DNA of 10,469 bases from Clostridia bacterium. GTDB lineage: Bacteria > Bacillota > Clostridia > Oscillospirales > CAG-272. Each line of letters begins with the position of its first letter. Within the stretch, counting starts at the first letter, position 1. The notes under the pieces are model-generated. The model made no database searches. It had not been told where the DNA came from and worked only from the letters and a program-made list of their open reading frames with translations. Positions 1-7,244 of the stretch are shown one piece after another. A program made the translations under genes and the position numbers. The stretch is taken from assembly GCA_017451975.1 (NCBI GenBank), contig JAFTNI010000110.1:1-10469 (forward strand), given 5' to 3'.

Positions 1-93
1 ACCGCCCTGCTTGAGCATTTCGTCTACAAGTGTTGTTTTGCCGTGGTCAACGTGGGCGATAATTGCAATGTTTCTTAAATCTTCTCTTACCAA
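1..93 (-). CDS. typA: GTP-binding protein TypA/BipA, N-terminal end (partial)
   Basis: Only the first 31 codons are present; the gene continues past the left edge. The product is a ribosome-associated translational GTPase of the elongation-factor family, linked to ribosome assembly and stress or low-temperature growth. The visible peptide carries RNIAIIAHVDHGKTTLVDE, where AHVDHGKT is the G1/P-loop that binds GTP phosphates. The REDLRNIAI lead-in and the LVDEMLKQGG ending match TypA better than LepA, which has a longer lead-in. The start is a TTG at 91-93, preceded by an AGCGAGGT ribosome site at about six bases; no ATG or GTG is better placed. Its promoter lies at about 168-197 and it appears to be transcribed alone. 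Confidence 0.87.
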   Translation of the reverse strand, partial: MVREDLRNIAIIAHVDHGKTTLVDEMLKQGG

Positions 94-167
94 AGTTTTT
101 ACCTCGCTTTTAAGGTGCTTGGCACCGTTTATTTAGAATGGGGTTTACTTTTTTATCACAAATATGA

Positions 168-196
168 ATTATATCACATTGTACAAAAAAAATAAA
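168..196 (-). promoter_or_regulatory. typA promoter (extended -10)
   Basis: Read on the minus strand, a perfect TATAAT (168-173) is preceded by TG in the extended -10 position. The -35 region, 17 bp upstream, is weak (TTTATT within a T-run). A start near 161 would give a leader of about 68 nt that holds a small GGTGC/GCACC hairpin (114-126) just before the ribosome site. Confidence 0.6.
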
Positions 197-240
197 GAGG
201 TTTTGTGAAAAAAGTTGAGAAAAATATGAGATTTTTTGCA

Positions 241-283
241 GAATTTTTTAAAAAATTCCCCGAGGCTTTCGCCTCGGGGAGAA
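241..283 (-). terminator. Rho-independent terminator of the TIR/beta-helix gene
   Basis: A perfect 9-bp GC-rich stem (258-266 with 271-279) has the stable loop TTTC. On the minus strand it is followed by an A/T stretch rich in T. It begins only a few bases after the stop codon at 291-293, so it ends that gene's transcript and insulates typA. Confidence 0.85.
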
Positions 284-290
284 TGTGAGT

Positions 291-3200
291 TTATCGTTTG
301 GAAATTGTAACTGTTGTGCCGTTAATATTAATTGTTGCGCCGCCTGTAATTGCGGAAGCTGCATCAGCACTCTTGAAGTATTCAAGGTAGTTAACACCGT
401 TGAATGTGCCACCTTCGATAACGATTTTACTAGAACCGTTGAATTTGGCAAAAGTTTCAAATGTAAAGTTGCCTTTTTTAATAGTAACAGTTGTAGTTTT
501 TCCCTCAGGAGCATTTGCTGTATTGTCGTAAATCTCAATCATACAGTCGCTTGTGGATGTATAGTCGCCACCATTAATTGTTATATTAGCACCATAACTT
601 GCAAATATCGGGTTAGGGCAATTAATAGTTGTATTATTCAAAACGCCAGTTCCCCATGTAGACAACTGGAATCCTACATTATTAGAGGACAATGTGCAAT
701 TATTAATTTCAACATATGCTTCGCCATCATCATTGTTTGAACCAGCAACAGCATTACCTATACCAGCAATAGTACAATTGTTTAAGTACAATTCGGTTGT
801 ACCATCAAAACCTACTGCTGTAGAGAAAGTACCATATTCATTAGTGAATTCACCGGCACCTCCAATAACAGCATCATAAACTCTCAATTTACCATGTTTT
901 ACTTCAACAGGAATGCCCTGAATAGTGGAACCTGTTGTTACTTTAGAGCCAGCAAATTTAAGCGTAACGTCTGCGTCAGCACTATCAATCGTCAATTTAT
1001 TTTCACTATCAAGAACAACGCTTTCGTCAATGTAAATTTCACCGCCTGCTGCGAGGGCTGCGCTGAGGTCTTTAACGTTAGCAAGTGCTACTTTAACTGT
1101 GATGCCTGCGTTCATAGCAACGATTTCGTCAGCTTTTGCTTTGTTGCTTACTGTAAGAATCCAGTTATCTTTGCTCATTTCAGAAGCCTGACCGTTGCTG
1201 TAAAGAACTTTGAAGCCGTCTTTTGCATCAACGTAAAGAATCTGGTTGTTTACATCATCCCAAACGAAGTAGCAGCCGTCTGCTTTTGCGTTGAAGTTTG
1301 CGAGAATGAAGCCGCCTTCTCTGAGGGCTGCAACTGCCTGATCGAATGTATCAACGTCTGTTTCAGACATTGCGATAGCGGTGTTAAGTTCTTTTGCAAG
1401 AGCTGTATCAGCCGCTCTGTTCGCTTCGTTCATCAAGTCTGTTGTACCATTGATTGTAACATTTGCGCCATCTACTGCAGATGATGTCAATTCGCTAACT
1501 TCTTCACCGTTAACCATGAATGTGCAACCTTCAAATGTAACAGAAGAATTAACACCTACAGAAACATGGTACATATTATTTGTGGCTGCATTTGTATTAG
1601 TTTCTATAGTGCAATTTTTGAATGTCAAATTAGAACCTTCTGCATAAGAAGTTCCAAGTTCAGAAGTACCATTAATAACGATAGCAGCAAAAGTATCATT
1701 AACATTTGTAGTTACGGAATTACCAACAATAGTGCAATTTTCGAATGTTGCATCAACTTTGCTCCATACGTTAACTGCTGCCCAACCAGTGATTGTAGAG
1801 TTTCTAACGATAATTTCTACACCGACAGTATTGGAAGATGTGAGATTAAGTGCATAGTAGTAAGATTCAATACTTACATTATCAAGAATGAGAGTGATTT
1901 TACCAGTGTTGTTTCCAAGGTTAAGACCGCGAGCGTAAGTATCTTTTTTGTTCTCTATGCCGATACCGTTCATACTAACTGTAATATCGTTAGCAGCATT
2001 TTTGATACTAACAGCACTGTTAGCACCAGAGTCATAATTCAAATGGCCTTCATCCAAAATCTTATTGTTACCTACGATAGTGAGGTCATTGGAAATTTCG
2101 ATGGGATTTTCAAACACAGCATCTGTTTTCAAAAGAACATAGCCTGTATTGAAAGCGGATACCAATTCATCAGCATTTTCAACCGCTGTAAAGAACTGCT
2201 TATAATCTGTTTTTCCTGCATAGTTTTCGGGGAATGCAACCTTGCTATCTTCTACAAGAACGATAACAGCATTGCCGTTTTCAACAACATATCCGAAGCT
2301 GTATTTTTCATAATAAGCATCGAATTCGTAGCTATAACCGTTAGCTATAAGTGCATTGTAAATCTTGATGGAAGTCTGTGAATCGTTACCTTCTACAATC
2401 AAGCTTTCGGTTGCCTGTGCTGTTGCCAACACTTTGTTCATCTGGTTTACAGCCTGTTTGTCAGCCGCAATATTCGCTTCGTTCATCAAGTCTTCGGGGT
2501 CAGAGCTTGAGACATTGGAAGAAGCCGTTGTATTAGTCGTTGTATTGGTTGTTGTCCCCGTGGAGGATGTTGTATTGCTTGTAGAAGATGTTGTATTGGT
2601 CGGCGAAGAAACCGCAGGCGTGCTTTGCTGGGAGTTTAATTCACCCGGAGCAGCGATTGTATTAGCCGTTGTACCTGTAGAAGATGTTGTATTGCTCGGT
2701 ATGGAAACCGCAGGCGTGCTTTGCTGGGATACGGTTGTATTAGCTCGAGGCGCATTATTAACAGCTATAAAGCCAATAGCCGCACAAGCTACGCCGCAGG
2801 CGATTGCGCCGACAACCACACCTGCTTTTTTGCCCCCGTTTTTCTTACCGTCTTTATTTTCAGAAGCTTGAGCACTATTGCTCTTTTCGATGAGTTCTTG
2901 CTTTTTGCGCTCTTCCGCCTCGCGCTTTTTACGCTCATCTTCTTCGCGTTTTTTGCGCTCATCTTCTTCGCGTTTTTTACGTTCCTCCGATTCCCTTCTT
3001 TTGCGTTCATCGGCTTCGCGCTTTTTACGAAGAGCCGCCGCAGAAGAAATATCCAAACCGTCGCATATATCCTTTAATAATTTTTTATAGCTTTCATGGG
3101 TATATATCTGGTTATTGGCAAACTCGTTCGGCAAAATATCGTAAGGCGATTCATCGGGCTTGTTGAGGATATATATGTAAAGCTCTTTTTCGCGCTTCAG

Positions 3201-3986
3201 GAAAAGCCAACGCTTCCATTCGCTCTTAACCCACGGGCTTTCCAGATATTCCTCTTTGCTTGCCACGAGCAACATTTTTTTGCTTTTTACAAGGTTTCGC
3301 CAGATTTTCTCATCGGAATCGACATCGTTTTTTAGCGTAACGTAACTGAAAAACGTGTTTACACCGCGAGCTTCCAAATCCTCGTAAAGCTTCATAGCAA
3401 GCTCGTAATCTTCCGTAGTTCCCTTAAGCTCGGGGTTTGCAGAGGTTGCCGCACTTATTTTTACGCAGATAAAAACGTCTCGCTCGGTTTCTTCCTTATA
3501 CTTTTTGAAATCGTCTATTGCATCGTCGATTTTCTTTGCCTTGTGCTCGTAATCGAAGCGGAGCTCGTTATCGTTTTCCAACAGCTGCATCAGCTTGATA
3601 AATTCGCGTTCGCTTTGTACATAGCGGTTGCGCATTCTATCATAATTCTGGAAGCAATATATGGGTTCCACTACGTTTTTGTAGAACCCCTTTATAAATA
3701 CAACGCCGAAACGTGCGAGCAACACACCCCAGAGCGCAGCGATATTTTCAGGATCCTCCAAAAGTACGTTTTCAAACGTATCTCTGGCATCGTCGAACCT
3801 GTAGGTTCTCAGCTGTGAATAAGCGTTTTCACAACGAACCTGCACCATCATATCTTCGTGTGTAGTTTGTGTACGGTACCATACACCGCAACATTTACAC
3901 AAGCGCCCATTATCCCTTTTTATAAAATTGGAATAATCACGGTTACCGCAACATTGGCATTGTAATATGTCTTTTTCCTCCAACAT
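291..3986 (-). CDS. TIR-domain protein with transmembrane segment and extracellular beta-helix repeats
   Basis: A 1231-residue multidomain protein. In order: zinc ribbon (Cys10/Cys13, Cys30/Cys33); TPR-like helices (about 50-95); TIR-type domain (about 168-310; DVFICVK strand, FFSYVTL, MLLVASKEEYL, WVKSEWKRW); an eight-residue-period charged helix (about 317-365); a Lys-rich patch, then one hydrophobic helix (about 388-410); a Ser/Thr/Asn-rich stalk (about 415-495); and two related modules (about 499-849 and 850-1231). Each module starts with DLMNEAN, has an ELVSAF- or DLSAAL-type strand-forming lead and ends in right-handed beta-helix rungs (FENCTI, FKNCTI, LNNCTI, INNCTL). There is no signal peptide. 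Lys before the helix predicts TIR inside and beta-helix outside. TIR domains are commonly NAD-cleaving or signalling modules; beta-helix proteins often bind or cut surface glycans. The specific job here is unknown. ATG start with AAAGGA about ten bases upstream. The gene stands alone; no partner effector is adjacent. Confidence 0.85.
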   Translation of the reverse strand: MLEEKDILQCQCCGNRDYSNFIKRDNGRLCKCCGVWYRTQTTHEDMMVQVRCENAYSQLRTYRFDDARDTFENVLLEDPENIAALWGVLLARFGVVFIKGFYKNVVEPIYCFQNYDRMRNRYVQSEREFIKLMQLLENDNELRFDYEHKAKKIDDAIDDFKKYKEETERDVFICVKISAATSANPELKGTTEDYELAMKLYEDLEARGVNTFFSYVTLKNDVDSDEKIWRNLVKSKKMLLVASKEEYLESPWVKSEWKRWLFLKREKELYIYILNKPDESPYDILPNEFANNQIYTHESYKKLLKDICDGLDISSAAALRKKREADERKRRESEERKKREEDERKKREEDERKKREAEERKKQELIEKSNSAQASENKDGKKNGGKKAGVVVGAIACGVACAAIGFIAVNNAPRANTTVSQQSTPAVSIPSNTTSSTGTTANTIAAPGELNSQQSTPAVSSPTNTTSSTSNTTSSTGTTTNTTTNTTASSNVSSSDPEDLMNEANIAADKQAVNQMNKVLATAQATESLIVEGNDSQTSIKIYNALIANGYSYEFDAYYEKYSFGYVVENGNAVIVLVEDSKVAFPENYAGKTDYKQFFTAVENADELVSAFNTGYVLLKTDAVFENPIEISNDLTIVGNNKILDEGHLNYDSGANSAVSIKNAANDITVSMNGIGIENKKDTYARGLNLGNNTGKITLILDNVSIESYYYALNLTSSNTVGVEIIVRNSTITGWAAVNVWSKVDATFENCTIVGNSVTTNVNDTFAAIVINGTSELGTSYAEGSNLTFKNCTIETNTNAATNNMYHVSVGVNSSVTFEGCTFMVNGEEVSELTSSAVDGANVTINGTTDLMNEANRAADTALAKELNTAIAMSETDVDTFDQAVAALREGGFILANFNAKADGCYFVWDDVNNQILYVDAKDGFKVLYSNGQASEMSKDNWILTVSNKAKADEIVAMNAGITVKVALANVKDLSAALAAGGEIYIDESVVLDSENKLTIDSADADVTLKFAGSKVTTGSTIQGIPVEVKHGKLRVYDAVIGGAGEFTNEYGTFSTAVGFDGTTELYLNNCTIAGIGNAVAGSNNDDGEAYVEINNCTLSSNNVGFQLSTWGTGVLNNTTINCPNPIFASYGANITINGGDYTSTSDCMIEIYDNTANAPEGKTTTVTIKKGNFTFETFAKFNGSSKIVIEGGTFNGVNYLEYFKSADAASAITGGATININGTTVTISKR

Positions 3987-4024
3987 ACACGTTGTTCCTT
4001 TCCAATGTCAAGTTAGTATTTCAT

Positions 4025-4053
4025 ATTATACCATATTTCTCCCTGTATTGCAA
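4025..4053 (-). promoter_or_regulatory. Promoter of the TIR/beta-helix gene
   Basis: On the minus strand, TTGCAA (4048-4053) and a perfect TATAAT (4025-4030) are separated by 17 bp, with TG in the extended -10 position. Transcription would begin near 4018, giving a short leader of about 32 nt. This is a strong-looking vegetative promoter placed just after the guaB terminator. Confidence 0.75.
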
Positions 4054-4065
4054 CAATAAAGTATA

Positions 4066-4100
4066 TTAAAAAGCAAAAACGGCACTCTTTCGAGTGCCGC
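4066..4100 (-). terminator. Rho-independent terminator of guaB
   Basis: An 8-bp stem (4080-4087 with 4092-4099, CGGCACTC/GAGTGCCG) has a TTTC loop. On the minus strand it is followed by GTTTTTGCTTTTT. It lies 13 bases after the guaB stop codon. Confidence 0.85.
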
Positions 4101-4112
4101 TTGTAGCCTTTA

Positions 4113-5594
4113 TCAGTCGTGGCTTGATGCGCTGTAGTTGGGAGCTTCCTTCGTAATGCTGATGTCGTGGGGGTGAGATTCACGAAGACCTGCGTTTGTG
4201 ATACGAACGAACTGTGCTTTTGCCTGAAGCTCTTCGATTGTGCCGCAGCCGCAGTATCCCATACCTGCGCGGACACCGCCGAGAAGCTGGAAGATCGTAT
4301 CGGAAACAGGTCCCTTGTAAGGAACGCGGCCTTCAACGCCTTCGGGAACAAGCTTAACGGAGTTCTGCTGGAAGTATCTGTCCTTAGAGCCTTTTTCCAT
4401 AGCTGCAAGAGAACCCATGCCGCGGTAAACCTTGAAGCTTCTGCCCATATATATTTCCGTTGCACCGGGGCTTTCCTCGCAACCTGCAAGGAGAGAGCCG
4501 AGCATAATGGAGCTTGCGCCCGCTGCAAGAGCTTTAACCATATCGCCGCTGTATTTGATACCGCCGTCTGCGATAACGGGGATGTTATATTTAGCTGCCA
4601 TGCAAGCTGCGTCGTAAACTGCTGTGATCTGGGGTACACCGATACCTGCAATAATACGTGTTGTGCAAATGGAGCCGGGGCCGATACCAACCTTAACTGC
4701 GTCTGCACCTGCGAGGATCATATCCTCTGCAGCAGCTGCCGTTGCAACGTTACCGCCGATGATCTGGCATTCGGGGAACGCATTTTTAACCTTATAAAGT
4801 GTATCGAGCATGCTCTGTGCGTGGCCGTGAGCAGAGTCGAGAACGAGAACGTCTACGCCTGCTGCAAGGAGCGCACCTGCTCTTTCAAGAACGTCTTTCG
4901 TAACGCCAATGGATGCACCGCAGAGAAGTCTGCCGTGTGCGTCCTTCGCGGAGTTCGGGTATTTGGATGCTTTCTGAATATCTTTGATTGTGATAAGACC
5001 TGCAAGCTTGCCTTCTTTATCTACAATGGGGAGCTTTTCTATCTTGCGGTGGCGAAGAATTTCCTGTGCTTCTTCGTGCGTTGTGCCTTCGGGAGCCGTT
5101 ACGAGTGCTTCTTTTGTCATAACCTCGCTTATAGGCATGTCCATACCTGTAAGGAAACGCATATCGCGGTTTGTAATGATACCAACAAGGTAACCGTTGT
5201 TATCTACAATCGGCACACCGGAGATTTTGTATTTGTGCATAAGCTCTTCAGCTTCGTAAACCTTGTTTTCGGGGTGGAGAGAGAAAGGGTTTCTGATAAC
5301 GCCGTTTTCGCTTCTCTTAACCTTTTCAACTTCGTCTGCCTGCATTTCGATAGGCATATTCTTGTGAATGATACCGATACCGCCTTCGCGAGCCATCGCG
5401 ATAGCCATTTCAGATTCTGTAACAGTATCCATAGCCGCAGACAAAACAGGTGTATTAAGAGTGATTTTGTTAGTGAGCTTTGTAGAAACGTCTACACTGG
5501 ACGGAACTACGTTGCTTTTAGCGGGAATGAGAAGGACATCGTCAAACGTAAGGCCTTCTTTGTAAAACTTTTCGCTCGGATTTGTGTTTACCAT
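4113..5594 (-). CDS. guaB: Inosine-5'-monophosphate dehydrogenase
   Basis: Oxidises IMP to XMP with NAD+, the committed step of guanine nucleotide synthesis, as a cytoplasmic tetramer. At 493 residues it has the normal bacterial length. The N-terminal strand FYKEGLTFDDVLLIP is typical. Two CBS domains (about 95-205) interrupt the TIM barrel after the first part; they normally bind purine nucleotides and tune activity. Substrate and catalytic elements are present: VLDSAHGH, GGNVAT (281-286), the catalytic loop GPGSICTTR with Cys310, IADGGIKYSGD, and the mobile flap with the catalytic Arg406-Tyr407 pair (SKDRYF). The gene looks intact and active. ATG start with AAGGAG about seven bases upstream. 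It has its own promoter and terminator, so it is monocistronic here; guaA is not in the window. Confidence 0.98.
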   Translation of the reverse strand: MVNTNPSEKFYKEGLTFDDVLLIPAKSNVVPSSVDVSTKLTNKITLNTPVLSAAMDTVTESEMAIAMAREGGIGIIHKNMPIEMQADEVEKVKRSENGVIRNPFSLHPENKVYEAEELMHKYKISGVPIVDNNGYLVGIITNRDMRFLTGMDMPISEVMTKEALVTAPEGTTHEEAQEILRHRKIEKLPIVDKEGKLAGLITIKDIQKASKYPNSAKDAHGRLLCGASIGVTKDVLERAGALLAAGVDVLVLDSAHGHAQSMLDTLYKVKNAFPECQIIGGNVATAAAAEDMILAGADAVKVGIGPGSICTTRIIAGIGVPQITAVYDAACMAAKYNIPVIADGGIKYSGDMVKALAAGASSIMLGSLLAGCEESPGATEIYMGRSFKVYRGMGSLAAMEKGSKDRYFQQNSVKLVPEGVEGRVPYKGPVSDTIFQLLGGVRAGMGYCGCGTIEELQAKAQFVRITNAGLRESHPHDISITKEAPNYSASSHD

Positions 5595-5640
5595 GAAAAA
5601 TCTCCTTATATAAAATAACTAACATTAAACTATTTATAAT

Positions 5641-5669
5641 ATTTTACAATAAGTTTTTGGAATTGTCAA
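5641..5669 (-). promoter_or_regulatory. guaB promoter
   Basis: On the minus strand, a consensus TTGACA (5664-5669) is 17 bp from TAAAAT (5641-5646). The predicted start near 5634 leaves a leader of about 40 nt with the AAGGAG ribosome site. No purine riboswitch fits in so short a leader. Confidence 0.75.
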
Positions 5670-5735
5670 TAAGTTATTGAAATAAAAAAAGAAAAATCGC
5701 AAAAAATATATTTTGAAGTGAAAAGAGGTGATAAA

Positions 5736-5951
5736 ATGAGGAAAAGACGCATACAAAACCGCGAGCCAAGCGCGGAAGAGCTTGCGGCAAAAGCGATGTT
5801 TGAAAACCCCGTGGCATCGGTTATGGATTACACGGGGTTTGTGCCGCGCATACCCGATAGCGAAGAAGCAGCAAATTCTTACAACGATATTTGCACAAAC
5901 GCGCCCGTCACGGCGCTTGACGGCAGCGAGGCTTATAAAAAGGCTCGATAA
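5736..5951 (+). CDS. Small hypothetical protein (71 aa)
   Basis: I do not recognise this protein. The ATG at 5736 has AGAGGTGAT directly upstream at good spacing. An in-frame GTG at 5718 would put that ribosome site inside the gene, so the ATG is preferred. The product starts with a basic stretch (MRKRRIQNR), continues with EPSAEELAAKAMFENP, likely helical, then a central VMDYTGFVPRIPDSEEA segment. It has no signal peptide or membrane segment and one Cys. It is the only protein gene here on the plus strand, divergent from guaB, and is followed by a hairpin run and a terminator. Clear ribosome site and codon-like composition support coding. No good promoter is visible in front of it. Function unknown. 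Confidence 0.65.
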   Translation: MRKRRIQNREPSAEELAAKAMFENPVASVMDYTGFVPRIPDSEEAANSYNDICTNAPVTALDGSEAYKKAR

Positions 5952-5954
5952 AGC

Positions 5955-6015
5955 GGGAGGAGTAAGCCCCTCCCCCTACTTTTCTTTCGGAGAAAAGTAG
6001 GCAAAAGAACTTTTG
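5955..6015 (+). repeat. Run of three palindromic hairpins
   Basis: Three hairpins follow the small gene's stop codon. The first is GGGAGG/CCTCCC (5955-5960 with 5969-5974). The second is an 11-bp stem (5975-5985 with 5991-6001) around a TTCGG loop. The third is CAAAA/TTTTG (6002-6006 with 6011-6015) with a GAAC loop. None is followed by a T-tract, so they are not ordinary terminators. The palindromic layout resembles dispersed intergenic repeats, but only one copy is present here. Confidence 0.55.
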
Positions 6016-6026
6016 TAAATGGCGCA

Positions 6027-6060
6027 GAAAAAGGCAGGTGTTCCCTGCCTTTTTTATTTT
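6027..6060. terminator. Bidirectional Rho-independent terminator
   Basis: The stem GGCAGG/CCTGCC (6033-6038 with 6044-6049) is extended by an A-run facing a T-run, with loop TGTTC. Plus-strand transcripts from the small gene meet TTTTTTATTTTT. Minus-strand transcripts of the membrane protein gene meet a shorter T-run; that gene's stop codon (6054-6056) overlaps the structure. Confidence 0.8.
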
Positions 6061-7244
6061 TCCAAAGTATTGAGTTCTATTGAACGAATGAAACCATCTG
6101 CACTGAATAATTTATAATCACCTATTTTATCCCCCGAATCCACTTGATGCAGCCCCGCACCATCTGCGGCGCTAATTTCTTGCGGGCGTGGGCAAATAAT
6201 CAAAACTTTATTATTATCGCTTTCAAAGCCGTATTTGAACCGCGTATGGTATTGCCCCAAAACAGCCCCCGCTACAGAGAATGTATGCACATAAAGCCCA
6301 TTACCTTCATCATCTAATATAATAGAAACGCCTTTTTTTCGGCTGGCTATAAACTTGCAATCATACTTCTTTTCGTTTACTTCCAAAGTAAAGTTTGAAC
6401 CTTTTCTTCTCAGAAAAACGAACGAAAACTTATTTTTGATTTTCGGAACGTCGATATTTTCTTCCTTGCAAGTGCTTTTAAGGTTCTTTATAAACGCGCT
6501 TCTTTCTGCGGCTGCTTTTATATACTGTATTAATGCGATAACAACAATCGGCACAAGAAAAATAGGTAATATAATTTTAGAAATCATAAGGATAATCGGA
6601 AGATTTTTAGGAATTACCGGTACATATACCCAGACAAACACAAAAAACAAAGCAAGAATAATTATATATATAATTGACTTTATGGCAGCAAATACAGGGC
6701 TTTTTTCTTCCGAATATCTGGTATTGAACCATGTTTTTCTTGCGTTTACTCTATGAAAAATTCCTCCCGCAAACTGAACCGTCGAAATTATTAATACAAT
6801 ACAAAGATTTTTCAAAAAGCCGCCCGATTTGTTTATAAAAAGTATTTTCCCGAAGTCGGCAAGGAATACAGCGCCCGAGAAAATAACCGTCAGCACCATG
6901 CAAACCACAAACTCCGCAACAAAATCGAAAGACAGTATTACATTCTTAATTTCTATGGAATAGTTAAATTCTTTTGGCTTTGCACTTAAATATTTTATTC
7001 TTTCAGCAAAATTCCAATGGGAAAACGCAAATATAACGCAAAACAAAATTATGCAAACAGCCAGAGCGCAATAAACCGCTACCTCATTTTCAGAAAGCTC
7101 GCCGTAAATAAGATAATATCTCTGCTCCGAAACCTCAAGCTTAAACGATACTACGGTAATAAGTGCTATGACTACAAAACATCCGTATACTGCAATCGCA
7201 TTAGCTATACTAATAAGAATAGATTTTAAATCCGGCTTTTTCAT
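6054..7244 (-). CDS. Predicted polytopic membrane protein with C-terminal soluble domain
   Basis: A 396-residue protein that I do not recognise. Six hydrophobic segments are visible at about 10-34, 54-74, 103-128, 144-163, 185-206 and 215-241. A hydrophilic domain of about 150 residues follows (about 245-396), beginning with the basic stretch AAERSAFIKNLKSTCKEEN and containing strands such as NFTLEVNEKKYDCKFIASRKKGVSIILD. The even number of helices and the basic N-terminus suggest both ends are cytoplasmic. ATG at 7244 is the start: GGAGGT lies five bases upstream. A TTG at 7256 is in frame, but the ribosome site lies just inside it. Nothing seen indicates enzyme or transporter motifs. The gene has its own promoter and a long structured leader, and its neighbours give no functional clue. 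Coding is confident, function unknown. Confidence 0.88.
   Translation of the reverse strand: MKKPDLKSILISIANAIAVYGCFVVIALITVVSFKLEVSEQRYYLIYGELSENEVAVYCALAVCIILFCVIFAFSHWNFAERIKYLSAKPKEFNYSIEIKNVILSFDFVAEFVVCMVLTVIFSGAVFLADFGKILFINKSGGFLKNLCIVLIISTVQFAGGIFHRVNARKTWFNTRYSEEKSPVFAAIKSIIYIIILALFFVFVWVYVPVIPKNLPIILMISKIILPIFLVPIVVIALIQYIKAAAERSAFIKNLKSTCKEENIDVPKIKNKFSFVFLRRKGSNFTLEVNEKKYDCKFIASRKKGVSIILDDEGNGLYVHTFSVAGAVLGQYHTRFKYGFESDNNKVLIICPRPQEISAADGAGLHQVDSGDKIGDYKLFSADGFIRSIELNTLEK

Noticed and set aside
2930..2985. Regular 24-base repeats that could suggest a CRISPR-like or satellite array
   Set aside because: The units are contiguous, lack unique spacers and encode the in-frame charged helix of the TIR protein.
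3990..4012. TTGACA upstream of the TIR gene (minus strand) as a -35 box
   Set aside because: A -10 at normal spacing would overlap the start codon and place the ribosome site upstream of transcription; the TTGCAA/TATAAT pair further up is far better.
4167..5618. Long plus-strand open frame of 483 codons opposite guaB
   Set aside because: It is a shadow of guaB: Cys- and Phe-rich with no family resemblance, while the minus strand encodes a complete, highly conserved enzyme.
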